The notes under the pieces: generated by a model
Database searches by the model: none
Told to the model about the DNA's origin: nothing
The model's input: the letters and a program-made list of their open reading frames with translations, nothing else
In this document: one piece after another, positions 1-8,800 of the stretch
How positions within the stretch are numbered: the stretch's first letter is position 1
Layout of the letters: each line of letters opens with the position of its first letter
Program-made: the position numbers and the translations under genes
Source of the DNA: Clostridiales bacterium
GTDB taxonomy: Bacteria; Bacillota; Clostridia; Oscillospirales; CAG-272
Length of the DNA stretch: 64,000 nucleotides
NCBI GenBank assembly: GCA_011957885.1
Contig: BLMO01000113.1
Location: forward strand, 29,909-93,908
Direction of reading: 5' to 3'

Positions 1-618
1 GATGGCGGGATCCCGGTGAATATAGACACGGCGTTGGGGAATACCCGCTGGAAAAATGCTGTGGCGGGTGGCGTGGACAATCGGTATTTCATATCTATGG
101 AGAATTCTACGGGGCGGCGCAGTTTGTTTACATATGATACTGTAAAAAAGATATGGTGCAGGGAAGATGATATCCCGGTTACGGAGTTCTGTCGTTGCGG
201 GCGAGAATTGTATATTCTTTGTGAAGGAGAAGAAAAAAACGAAGTATACACAGCATGCGGTTCCTATAACGGGTTGGATACGGTAAATCCGGGAGGTGCA
301 GAAGACGTTATTTCCTGGTACTGCGAGACAGCTGAGCTGGAATATGAAGCACCAGATCATGTGTATGTAACGATGCTGCAGATACGGCTGGAAATTCCCT
401 TTGGAAGTCGTGTGCAAATTGATGTGGAATATGACAGTGATGGCATATGGCGCAGGCAGCATGTGATAAGCGGGAAAAAGAAAAGCATGGTGCAGATTCC
501 ACTGCGTCCGCACCGGTGTGATCATTTCCGCATTCGGATATCTGGAACCGGAGATGCCGCAATTTGTTCTATAGCAAAGGTAACGGAGAATTGCAGTGGT
601 AAGGGATGGCATGCATAA
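1..618 (+). CDS. phage-like virion structural protein, C-terminal part
   Basis: The frame is open from the first base, so the gene starts before the window; the GTG at 16 is internal. About 205 residues are visible. They contain beta-rich segments typical of the end of a propeller-type phage structural protein: a VDNRYFISMENSTGRR strand, then YDTVKKIWCREDD, then a C-terminal jelly-roll-like part with PHRCDHFRIRISG. From memory, the arrangement of 'phage chain, small coiled linker, LysM protein' recurs in clostridial prophages, where this protein is often called a head or tail stabilisation protein; the family name is uncertain. No membrane segment or signal peptide is seen. It is followed after 23 bp by the small gene at 642 and probably shares its transcript. 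Confidence 0.55.
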   Translation, partial: DGGIPVNIDTALGNTRWKNAVAGGVDNRYFISMENSTGRRSLFTYDTVKKIWCREDDIPVTEFCRCGRELYILCEGEEKNEVYTACGSYNGLDTVNPGGAEDVISWYCETAELEYEAPDHVYVTMLQIRLEIPFGSRVQIDVEYDSDGIWRRQHVISGKKKSMVQIPLRPHRCDHFRIRISGTGDAAICSIAKVTENCSGKGWHA

Positions 619-641
619 ATATCAAAAGCATGGAGTGAATT

Positions 642-818
642 ATGAAATTTCATATTGATCCGCCTCCTATTTCGGAGGAAACACAAAATAACACGGCGCA
701 GCTAACCAGCTGGTTATACGGACTGGCTGATACGCTGAACGTAGTTTTAGCAAATTTAGGATATGATAATTTTAACCGGGATGTACGTGCACAATTGGAA
801 GAAAGGAGCAAACAATGA
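642..818 (+). CDS. small phage-like linker protein (58 aa)
   Basis: This is a 58-residue reading frame starting MKFHIDPPP and containing an amphipathic helix around TSWLYGLADTLNVVLANLG. Its TGA overlaps the ATG of the next gene (ATGA at 815-818), which argues strongly for translational coupling and a real gene. A weak purine-rich stretch (atggagtg, 630-637) lies just upstream of the ATG. Small proteins with a WLYxLADxLNxxLxNL helix commonly sit in this place between the propeller-like and internal virion proteins of Firmicute phages, so a structural or assembly role is likely, but the molecular function is unknown. Confidence 0.6.
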   Translation: MKFHIDPPPISEETQNNTAQLTSWLYGLADTLNVVLANLGYDNFNRDVRAQLEERSKQ

Positions 819-1600
819 CATATACGATCAAAAAAGGCGATACGCTGTCTTCCATAGCCAAGGAGCATAACACAACAGTGGATGCATTGGCAAGCAGCAA
901 CAATATTAAGAACAAGAATTTGATTTATGCAGGTAACACGCTGCGGATTCCTGACAGCGGCAATGAAGTTTCTGTAACGTCAGATGCGTGGTATTCGATA
1001 TATGGAGGTCCTTCCGGAAACAGAGAAACTTATCATAGTAACGGATACAGGCAGAGCAACAGTGTGAAGGATGCACAAGCAGCAGTTGAAAATTGGGAGA
1101 AGGCAAAGCCTGCACCGTATGACAGTACTTACAGCAAACAATTGGACGCATTGATTTCCGCAGCAACAGGAAGAGAATTTTCCTATGATCCCGCACAGGA
1201 TCCCTTATATAAAAGCTATAGGGATTCATATACGCAGAATGGACGTCTTGCCATGCTGGATGCGATGGGAAAGGCGGCTTCTCTGACAGGAGGAATGGGA
1301 AACAGTTATGCACAGTCTGTTGGACAGCAGGCATATGGGAACTATATGCAGGATCTGGCACAGGTGATTCCGAAGCTGTATGAAGCCGCATACGGTCGCT
1401 ATACCGCAGAAGGAGATCAGCTGCATGATCAGATTAAATTGTTGTCCTCATTAGAAAATGATCAATGGGATCGGTATAATGATATACTGGAAAATTATCT
1501 GAAGGAAGGCAAATTTCTTTTTGATAAGTATGAAACAATGTCTAATGCGGATTATGAAAAGTTTTTGGATTATATGGAGCTTCTTAGAGCTTCTGTATAA
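815..1600 (+). CDS. LysM-domain phage-like protein
   Basis: 261 residues. Residues 2-46 form one LysM peptidoglycan-binding domain (TYTIKKGDTLSSIAKEHNTT, ending in a GNTLRIP strand). There is no signal peptide, so export would have to be as part of a particle or by a non-Sec route. Residues about 95-261 are helical and resemble a phage protein family with the pattern 'FSYDPAQDPLYKSYRDSY ... MGKAASLTGGMGNSYAQSV'. A GAAAGGAG ribosome site lies inside the end of the preceding gene. This is the last gene of the phage-like module: a good terminator follows and the next genes are host-like. It could act as a virion-associated wall-binding protein, but no catalytic lytic domain is present. Confidence 0.6.
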   Translation: MTYTIKKGDTLSSIAKEHNTTVDALASSNNIKNKNLIYAGNTLRIPDSGNEVSVTSDAWYSIYGGPSGNRETYHSNGYRQSNSVKDAQAAVENWEKAKPAPYDSTYSKQLDALISAATGREFSYDPAQDPLYKSYRDSYTQNGRLAMLDAMGKAASLTGGMGNSYAQSVGQQAYGNYMQDLAQVIPKLYEAAYGRYTAEGDQLHDQIKLLSSLENDQWDRYNDILENYLKEGKFLFDKYETMSNADYEKFLDYMELLRASV

Positions 1601-1608
1601 CAAATGCA

Positions 1609-1638
1609 AACAGCGCAGTATTTATCTGCGCTGTTTTT
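1609..1638 (+). terminator. Rho-independent terminator after LysM gene
   Basis: A 10-bp perfect stem, AACAGCGCAG paired with CTGCGCTGTT, encloses a 7-base loop and continues into a T-run. It closes the phage-like transcript. Confidence 0.85.
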
Positions 1639-1648
1639 GTAATATAAT

Positions 1649-1677
1649 GTGAAAATGTCAGGTTTATGTGCTATACT
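1649..1677 (+). promoter_or_regulatory. sigma-A-type promoter of WYL regulator gene
   Basis: GTGAAA (1649-1654), a 17-bp spacer and TATACT (1672-1677). The predicted transcription start near 1684 lies downstream of the ATG at 1666, so it supports translation from the ATG at 1702. Confidence 0.45.
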
Positions 1678-1701
1678 ATAGAAAAAATGATTGAGGCTAT
1701 T

Positions 1702-2604
1702 ATGCAGACAAACCGATTGTTTCAGATTATATATATTTTGCTGCGAGAGGGTACGGTCACTGCCGGAGAGCTTGCAAAACGATTTGAAGTATCACCGCGC
1801 ACGATTTATCGGGATATTGATGCTTTGTCCCTTGCTGGTGTGTCTGTATATGCCAGTAAAGGAAAAGGCGGCGGCATTTCTCTGCTGCAAGATTTTGTGT
1901 TAGATAAATCTTTGCTCAGCGAAACGGAACAAAATGCGGTATTGACAGCTTTGCAGGGGTTTCTGCCGCTGCAAGTTGGAGAGGATGCTTCGGTGCTTGA
2001 AAAGCTCAGTGCATTTTGGGGTAGGAATGCGGTTCCGTGGCTGAAAATCGATTTTTCTGACTGGGGAGATTCCAACAAGGATTTGTTTGAAATGCTGAAA
2101 ACAGCGGTGACAGAGCAGCATATTATTCATTTTGATTATTACAATAGCTTTGGTGAGAAAACACACCGGCAGGTGGAGCCGGTGCAAATCTGGTTTAAAC
2201 ATCGTGCCTGGTATTTGCATGGATACTGTTTATCTAAAAAAGAATTTCGCACTTTTAAGCTGACAAGGATACAAAATCTTACAGTGACAAATGAGCCTTG
2301 TATTCCGGGTCGGTTGGATGTGACGGAAGCATGGGCAGCAGATGAAAAGGAGGACAGTAAAGCGGTATCTTTGATATTGAAATTTGCACCGGAAACCGCA
2401 TATCGAATTTATGATGAATTTGATGAATCTCAAATAGAAAAGCAGGAGGACGGCAGTTTTTTGGTTTCTGTTACATGGCCGGAGGATAACTGGGTTTGGA
2501 GTTTTCTTTTGTCTTTCGGCGAATCGGTTCGTGTGATTGAGCCTGGATGGGTGCAGACAATAATTCGAAAAAAAGCACTGCAAATAGCAGAAAAATATAT
2601 ATAA
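1702..2604 (+). CDS. YafY-type HTH/WYL transcriptional regulator
   Basis: 300 residues from the ATG at 1702, preceded by GAGG five bases upstream. An in-frame ATG at 1666 lies in the promoter region and is less likely. Residues 1-55 form a helix-turn-helix of the HTH_11 type (RLFQIIYILLREG, FEVSPRTIYRDIDALSLAG), followed by a wing with GKGGGISLL. The middle carries a WYL domain (IHFDYYNSFGEKTHRQVEPV, FKHRAWYLHGYC) and the C-terminal WCX extension. WYL regulators bind DNA and sense nucleic acid or metabolite ligands through the WYL fold. Here the gene precedes a DNA-glycosylase-like gene, so a DNA damage or nucleotide ligand is a reasonable guess. An inverted repeat overlapping the stop codon could be an operator for the next gene. 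Confidence 0.85.
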   Translation: MQTNRLFQIIYILLREGTVTAGELAKRFEVSPRTIYRDIDALSLAGVSVYASKGKGGGISLLQDFVLDKSLLSETEQNAVLTALQGFLPLQVGEDASVLEKLSAFWGRNAVPWLKIDFSDWGDSNKDLFEMLKTAVTEQHIIHFDYYNSFGEKTHRQVEPVQIWFKHRAWYLHGYCLSKKEFRTFKLTRIQNLTVTNEPCIPGRLDVTEAWAADEKEDSKAVSLILKFAPETAYRIYDEFDESQIEKQEDGSFLVSVTWPEDNWVWSFLLSFGESVRVIEPGWVQTIIRKKALQIAEKYI

Positions 2605-2633
2605 TATGACAAAAGGCGTCATATTCCTATAGG
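2603..2633. promoter_or_regulatory. inverted repeats between regulator and glycosylase genes
   Basis: An 8-bp inverted repeat AATATGAC / GTCATATT (2603-2610 and 2618-2625) is followed directly by the palindrome CCTATAGG (2626-2633) and then TATACT (2634-2639), which could be a -10 element. No good -35 is present at 17 bp. The array could be an operator for the adjacent WYL regulator. Confidence 0.3.
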
Positions 2634-2671
2634 TATACTAAAAATATATTAAAAGAAAGTGAGAGATCGTT

Positions 2672-3499
2672 ATGATTGAATTCCCGGAAACACATGTATT
2701 GGCAAATCAGATTCAGAGAACCTTGGTCGGCAAAAAGATTGTGCGCGTTCAAGCAGATACGTATCCTCACAAATTTGCATGGTATTCCGGAGATCCACAG
2801 GAATATCCTGCAATGTTAGAAGGAAAAACGATAACATCTGCCGGTGCGCGAACAGGGTTTGCCTGTAATGGGTGCGGTGCATTGATACTATGTGAAGATG
2901 TACTTTTGATCATTAACACCCCCATCAAGTATCATCGTGCCGGAGAAAAATTGCCTGCAAGGCACCAATTGCTGTTGGAATTTGATGATACATCTTATAT
3001 GAGCTGTACGGTGCAGATGTGGGGAAGTATGTTTTGTGTCCCGGCAGAGGATGGCAGACTTCCTGAGGATCGGGCGGTATCCCCATTGTCAGATGCTTTT
3101 GACGAAGCTTATTTTGAAAAACTGCGCCGCAGTGTGGCTCCCGGAATGTCTGTAAAAGCATTTCTTGCTACGGAACAGCGAATTCCCGGACTTGGAAATG
3201 GGGTGCTGCAGGATATTCTATGGCATGCGCAGCTTCACCCGAAGCGCAAGATGGAGTCTATAACAGATGCGGAAATGCATGCTTTGTTTGAAAGTGTTAG
3301 AAATACGCTGCAGACTATGACAGAGCAAGGGGGACGGGATACAGAAAAGGATCTGTTTGGTCATCCTGGTGGATACAAAACAATTTTGTCAAAGCTTACT
3401 TTGTCCTGCCCATGTCCAAGATGCGGTAGTTTGCCGATTCGTCAATCTTATTTGGGTGGAAATGTATATTTTTGTCCGGGGTGTCAGCCTGATATGTAA
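2672..3499 (+). CDS. Fpg/Nei-family DNA glycosylase-like protein lacking N-terminal proline
   Basis: 275 residues. The layout is that of formamidopyrimidine-DNA glycosylase / endonuclease VIII: N-terminal beta sandwich, helix-two-turn-helix with the strongly conserved KAFLATEQRIPGLGNGVLQD (about residues 163-182), and a C-terminal four-cysteine zinc finger (CPCPRCG ... YFCPGC). The expected start is MPELPE, where the proline after Met forms the Schiff base with the abasic site. Here the start is MIEFPET, so that proline is Ile; the following Glu is retained. A related clostridial group annotated as endonuclease VIII has the same replacement. DNA binding is likely; classical glycosylase/AP-lyase chemistry is doubtful. 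The ribosome site is AAAGAAAGTGAGAG. Confidence 0.75.
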   Translation: MIEFPETHVLANQIQRTLVGKKIVRVQADTYPHKFAWYSGDPQEYPAMLEGKTITSAGARTGFACNGCGALILCEDVLLIINTPIKYHRAGEKLPARHQLLLEFDDTSYMSCTVQMWGSMFCVPAEDGRLPEDRAVSPLSDAFDEAYFEKLRRSVAPGMSVKAFLATEQRIPGLGNGVLQDILWHAQLHPKRKMESITDAEMHALFESVRNTLQTMTEQGGRDTEKDLFGHPGGYKTILSKLTLSCPCPRCGSLPIRQSYLGGNVYFCPGCQPDM

Positions 3500-3534
3500 A
3501 TGTAAGAATATGAGGTGAGAGGAGAATAATTGGT

Positions 3535-4269
3535 ATGAATACGCTTGAAAAAATCAGCTATGATACAATGGTTTTTATGCGCAGCAAATACCGTCTTGAT
3601 GAAGTTGGTGATGGGAATGATGAACTTAAATTTAAGCAGGGAAAGAAAACGATAGTAACGATTTATACCCGTGAGGATCGGTACATGTTTCTTATCATAT
3701 TTGGTAAAAAAGAACGTGAGACTTTTGAAGCTTGTGCAGACACGTTTTCACAGTATATCAGAGGATATTATGAAAATTCCAGGACTTATCACGACGGAAA
3801 GTGGATGCTCATTGAGGTGACGACACTTGAACAGCTTGAAGAAGTCAAAAGACTTATCATGATAAAGAAAAAACCGAACCGAAAACCTTTTAGGCAGGAT
3901 GGCGCTGTGTACTCCAAATGCGGTCATAGATGCGATTTATGCATTCATTATACCGAATTAAGTGAAGAACTGCGTCGCACTTATAATACGCATGTCCGAA
4001 ACATATGGTTTGGAGGCGGGGAAAATCCTGACAGCGGAATGCGCTGCGGTGGATGCAAAAGTGAAAATTGTTATTGTCAGGATGCGCCTTGCAGCCAAAT
4101 GAAATGCGCGGCGGATAAGGGTTTATCCGCCTGTACAGACTGCAGTGAATATCCATGTTCAAACGCAACTGTAGGTGATTGTTGTCAGAAAATTCATACA
4201 GAATGTTATACTGCCGATGATATTACATACGGCGTGTTGCCATATACCCCGTTTCAGTATGAAAAGTGA
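3535..4269 (+). CDS. DUF3788 + DUF3795 cysteine-rich protein
   Basis: 244 residues with two parts. Residues 1-115 resemble DUF3788 (ISYDTMVFMRSKYRLDEVG, followed by a strand-rich region and LEQLEEVKRLIMIKKKP). Residues about 125-230 resemble DUF3795, a cysteine-rich zinc-binding-like module: CGHRCDLCIHY, MRCGGCKSENCYC, CSQMKCA, CTDCSEYPC. The cysteine spacing suggests two or more metal sites. The function of both families is unknown. A GAGAGGAG ribosome site precedes the ATG. It lies 35 bp after the glycosylase-like gene on the same strand and may be cotranscribed. Confidence 0.7.
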   Translation: MNTLEKISYDTMVFMRSKYRLDEVGDGNDELKFKQGKKTIVTIYTREDRYMFLIIFGKKERETFEACADTFSQYIRGYYENSRTYHDGKWMLIEVTTLEQLEEVKRLIMIKKKPNRKPFRQDGAVYSKCGHRCDLCIHYTELSEELRRTYNTHVRNIWFGGGENPDSGMRCGGCKSENCYCQDAPCSQMKCAADKGLSACTDCSEYPCSNATVGDCCQKIHTECYTADDITYGVLPYTPFQYEK

Positions 4270-4341
4270 TGTGAATAGAAAGGAGACGCCTTTGAGAGAA
4301 GCTTCTTGAAGCCGGCTGAAGGATAAGCCGAAAAAGTATAT

Positions 4342-4390
4342 AAACCCACTATGACACTTTCAAAAACGAAAGATGTCATAGTGGGTTTTC
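4342..4390 (+). terminator. strong terminator hairpin
   Basis: A 15-bp perfect outer stem (AAACCCACTATGACA with TGTCATAGTGGGTTT) encloses a second stem CTTTC/GAAAG. It lies between converging genes and probably ends the plus-strand glycosylase/DUF3795 transcript; the minus-strand gene at 4404 may also use it. The 72 bp before it (4270-4341) hold no gene. Confidence 0.8.
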
Positions 4391-4403
4391 TGCAAACGGG
4401 AAA

Positions 4404-5315
4404 TTATCGGAGATATTTTCGGTATCTTGTATACCATTTTGGGATATATAATTTAAAATTATCATAATCTTCAAATGCCGTTAAGCATCGTTTTATCATT
4501 TTGGCAATATCTTCTTGACCAAATTTTTCAGCCCACTTTACGGAATATAGAGAAGCATGCGCAACATAGACCGCTAATGTAATCCAAAAATCCTCCGGAA
4601 TATCGTCATCAAAGTAAGAGTCTATTTGTCCAATACAGTATGGGATACTTTGTTCTATTCCAAAGCTTTCGAGTTTATAGAATTCTTCGTAAGGGTCTCC
4701 TACTTCCCATCTATTAAAATCAATAACACCTATCGAACCATTATCCATATATATCAAATTTCCCGGATGAAAATCCCCATGCATATATACAGGCTCATTT
4801 TTGCAAATCTGGTCAATATTGTCCTTAACATATTTAATAACTGTTTCGTCACCATCAATTCGCAAATATGATTCCTCATATCGGGATAATTGAAGAAGCT
4901 TTTTAGCCTTTTTTGTTTCCTTCGGATAATCTTGTTTATCAACCTGAATTGAATGTATTTTCTTTAATATAGATCCAGCTTCTCTGCCAAGTTTATACTG
5001 TTTATTTTGTGGCAAATCCGATAAAATTTCTTCTAAATCCTTGCCCTCAATCCAGGTCAGCAGCATGTATACATTTTTTCCTTCATTACAGATCCCGAAC
5101 TCTATAGGTAATGACATAGCAATACCAAGCTCTGCGTATTTTTTTATAATCTCATACTCTTTTTTCTTGGCATCATATTGCTCAATATCAGACAATCTGA
5201 GTAATAATTTCTTGTTGGCTTTTCCCTTAACCAAAAACTTATTATCATTTGACCATCCCTTTGATATCTTTTCAACTTTTTCCCAATTAATACTGGATTC
5301 AATATTAAAATACAT
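4404..5315 (-). CDS. aminoglycoside phosphotransferase (APH)/choline kinase family protein
   Basis: 303 residues. The kinase-like fold is shown by the catalytic-loop motif HGDFHPGNLIYMDNG (about residues 178-192) and the metal-binding IDFNRWEVGDPYEE that follows; the N-lobe has VKGKANKKLLLRLSD. Such proteins phosphorylate small hydroxyl or amino compounds (aminoglycosides, sugars, choline, homoserine); the substrate cannot be told from sequence. The gene is much richer in A+T, with many ATA and AAA codons, than its neighbours, and stands alone on the minus strand between a strong terminator and the mrnC operon, which suggests acquisition by transfer. The ribosome site AAGGAG lies 8 bp before the ATG. 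Confidence 0.75.
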   Translation of the reverse strand: MYFNIESSINWEKVEKISKGWSNDNKFLVKGKANKKLLLRLSDIEQYDAKKKEYEIIKKYAELGIAMSLPIEFGICNEGKNVYMLLTWIEGKDLEEILSDLPQNKQYKLGREAGSILKKIHSIQVDKQDYPKETKKAKKLLQLSRYEESYLRIDGDETVIKYVKDNIDQICKNEPVYMHGDFHPGNLIYMDNGSIGVIDFNRWEVGDPYEEFYKLESFGIEQSIPYCIGQIDSYFDDDIPEDFWITLAVYVAHASLYSVKWAEKFGQEDIAKMIKRCLTAFEDYDNFKLYIPKWYTRYRKYLR

Positions 5316-5458
5316 TTAACTGCTCCTTAGGCATCTTTTCCATCTTCAATTATCTATAGCATTCCTATTTGTTTCATTTGTACTGCTTAATTCGCATATC
5401 TCAACTTGCAAATTTGTATTATGAATTATATAATGTTTATTTCATAAAAGCAACGAGG

Positions 5459-5485
5459 TAGAGGCTGCTTCCTTATGAAGCCCCT
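5459..5485 (-). terminator. possible terminator of the MoxR-mrnC operon
   Basis: On the minus strand GGGGCTTC and GAAGCAGCCTC can pair around a five-base loop, with one bulge, overlapping the stop codon at 5484. The following T-run is weak, so the call is tentative. The 168 bp between the two genes otherwise holds only the ribosome site and AT-rich upstream region of the phosphotransferase gene. Confidence 0.3.
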
Positions 5486-5846
5486 ATATAAATGCCTTTC
5501 TGAACAGATGCTGCATGCGCTCCTGCTGCCCGGATAGGTGCAGATATGCGAATACACATTCCAGCCCTGTAGCGCGGCTGTATTGGGCTCTGGTGGCACT
5601 TTTGGGCGCTGTATGGGTGCTGTTTCGTCCCCGTTTGTATACGGAAAGCTCATTTTCAGTGAAATCGTTGAGTATCAGGTCTGCGGCGGCACTTTGCGAT
5701 ACTGCCGTAACATATTCCAGTGCGCGTTCGTGTATGTCGCCTTTACCATCCAGCACCAGCATTTCCCGTACCATAACCTCCAGCACAGCGTCCCCCAAAT
5801 ATGCCAGAGACGCTGTGGGAAGCTGCATAATCTCATTCGTATTCAT
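5484..5846 (-). CDS. mrnC: Mini-III ribonuclease
   Basis: 120 residues, the usual length for Mini-III: a bare RNase III catalytic domain without a double-stranded-RNA-binding domain. The signature LAYLGDAVLEVMVRE (residues about 15-29) contains the catalytic acidic residue, and YKRGRNSTH followed by a C-terminal helix fits the family. In Bacillus it trims the ends of 23S rRNA precursors with L3 as a stimulator. It is the last gene of the minus-strand operon, 18 bp behind the transglutaminase gene, with a good GGAG ribosome site. In other Firmicutes mrnC usually sits beside cysS, so its place behind an envelope operon is a local arrangement. Confidence 0.9.
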   Translation of the reverse strand: MNTNEIMQLPTASLAYLGDAVLEVMVREMLVLDGKGDIHERALEYVTAVSQSAAADLILNDFTENELSVYKRGRNSTHTAPKSATRAQYSRATGLECVFAYLHLSGQQERMQHLFRKAFI

Positions 5847-5864
5847 AGTACTCCATTTTGATAA

Positions 5865-8800
5865 TTATAAAATTCGTTTGATATAGCGTACACGGATTTT
5901 CTGCCAAAATCCCAGCCCTGCGTATACGGAAGTGATCAGATCGCTGAGATATTCTCCGCAGATTTCTGCCTCTCTTGCCGACAATCCGTGTCCGAACTCT
6001 TCTTTTTGCATATAGGTCATGACCTGGGTGAAATCTTCCGTGGATAGCTTTGCATATTCATTGGATACACGTTTTGCAAAATCCATGGGGAGCTCTCCGG
6101 TCAGGGGAGGGAATCCCATGATTCGGAAAACATCCAGAATCCAGTCGTTAATCTGCCGGACAGTGCCATGCCGCTGAGCGTCATCCGCTTTTTTATAGGC
6201 TTCATTATTCCGCGCAAGATTGATAATCCGATATCGTTTTTCCAGCATAAGCTGGGCTTTCTTTTGTATATGTCGGATAATCAGATAAATGATAAATCCA
6301 AGAAGAACCAAGCATGCGGTAATGCCGATGACAAGGAAGAAATGCGCAACCTCTGACAGAGGCTCTTCCAACTTTCCACCCGGCTGATCTTCTTCCGGAT
6401 CCGCTTCCGATGGGGGTGTTTCCGGCGGATTGTCAATCGGTTCCCGAGGCTCATCTTCTTCATTGTCGGGAACGGCAGGCGTGATTGTAGCGCTGCTGGG
6501 ATCATACATTGCTTTGAAGTATTCACCCGGCGTTACCTCATATTGCATCCAACCCATTCCGTCAAAATATACTTCAATCCAGGCATGTGCATTGCTGTCC
6601 TTAACATCGCAGCGGTACGGTGCGCCGCTGGTGCCTGCTGCACGGGAAAAATCGGTGGCGATATACCCTTCTGCAAAGCGTACCGGAACGCCATATTCCC
6701 GCAGGATTGCAACAGCGGCAGTAGCAAAGTGGCTGCAATATCCTTCTTTTACCTCGGACAGGAACGCGTCCAGAATATTGCTTTCCTCCGGATTTGTGCT
6801 TTCTTCCGGTGTTTTTGTATATGTATAATGCTCATCAAGATAGTCAACCACTGCCATTACCAGATCGTGACGGGCAGTGGTCCCATTTTCCGCCGCCTGT
6901 GTGAGAATTTCAGCAGAGATTTCCTTCGCAGTGGGACAGTCAAACGGCTTGGTATATGTTTCTTGTACATATGCACGGTATTCTTCTTCCAGTTTGATTG
7001 CCGCTTGAAATTCCTGTTGCTCACTTTCTGTCATTTCATAGAAATACCGCTGCACCAGGTTTGTGCCGATATATTCGATACCATCCACAGAAAGCTGATA
7101 ATCAAAGTCGGCAATTTTTCCGTCAAGCTGATACGGCAAAAGATTGCGATTCGCATTTTCAGCAATAAAGTTCTTTGCACGTTGGTAGTATTCCGCAGCT
7201 TGCCGTCTGGAGACGCCGACTTCGCCGCGGTTCAGTGCGGTGATAAAGGACACAGTGCTGTAGCCGGTGCCGGATTTATAGAAGCGGGAGGAGTATATCC
7301 CGTCATAGTAGTTGGAATATTTATATTCCGCTTCTTCCAGATTGCTCCATTCGCACAGCCCAAGCTGCGGATTCATGTGTGCGGGAACAAATAAAAGCAG
7401 ACTGGAACCGTTTGTGCGCTGCACATGCACCTGCTGTACGGTAAATCCGTATTTGGTCAGGTTTTTATAGACATTCTCTTCTGTGATTTCTACAGAGGAA
7501 GGGTAAATATATTTGTTGAAATTGTATGTGATTTCATCCGGCGTAAAATCTTTCCCGAACAGACTGCGGTATTCCAGTACCCGATCATAATCTGCAGCGG
7601 ACCATGTATTGGTTTCACTGTCGAAGTCTGAGCCGATCCAACTGCGTAGATATACGCTGTTCTGTCCGGTGGTCTCCACACGCAGAATCTGCTTTTCTTT
7701 ATATTCCAGGGGATCAAAAGACAGAGTTCTGGGAGTCAGCTCGTTGATTCCGTATGCAGAAAGGTCATTCAGATCCACATCGTTCCCGGTCAGATATGCA
7801 GTAACATAGCTGCGTGCAATTTGCACTTTATTGTTAATGGGCGGAATAATGGGAAAGGCGTTATGCGCTGCCGCCATTGGAATCCACAAGGCAAGCAAAG
7901 CAACTGCTGCCGCGCCGAATCCTGCAAAACCGCCGGCAGCCGATACGGCAAAGGCGTGCGCAGATTTTTCTGCGCGCCGTGTCCGCTTTTCCAGACGCGC
8001 TGCTTTACGCTGTTCTTTCTTTTCTGCCTTACGCGTCTCGCGTGATTTCTGCAATTCAGACGCATGCTGCAGGTTTCCGGATTTTTTCAGTGCTGCCAGT
8101 TCTTTTTTCTCGGCTGCTATTGCTTTTCTGGTGGCTTTCTTTTCTGCTTTCTGCTGTCTTTTTTGCTTTTGCTTTTCATTTTTTAAAGCATTTTTTCTGT
8201 CTTTTTGTGCTTGCCGCCAAGCAATAAATACAGCATTGCGCGCCATGCGGGAGCGTCTTTTGTCCATATCCGCTTCCAGAGAAGCCCGCAGGATTTCATC
8301 TGCCTGTGCATGCAGTGCTTTCTTTTCCTCTTTTTTACGCAATGCAGTCTTTTTTTGCAGTTCTTTTTTTTCGCGGCGTTTTTTACGTCTCTCTATTTTG
8401 CGGCTTTGCGGACCGGCATACCGATAGTCGTATATTTTCAGAACAATACATCCGAGAGAAAAAGCGATCATGCAGCCGATTCCAATATTGCCTTTGGATA
8501 TATTGTAGGTGAAAACGGGAATGATGACTGCTGCAATTATCGTGCACAGTGGAATCAACCGGACTTTTTTCAGCATGCAGAAACGAAGCAGAATACCGAT
8601 TGTGACAGCCAGAAGAAATACGCCCCAGAAGCGCTGGGGATCTGCGTGCATGTATCCGGCGTTGCTGTAGTCCAGTCCGTCCGGCACCATATAATTCCCA
8701 AGGGAGCTGTACCGAAGCCCGGCAAGGTGATAGAGTGTAAAATTGTATATGCGCAGGATACTTTGCCACAAAAAGGAAATCGGATTGCCATAAAGCATTG

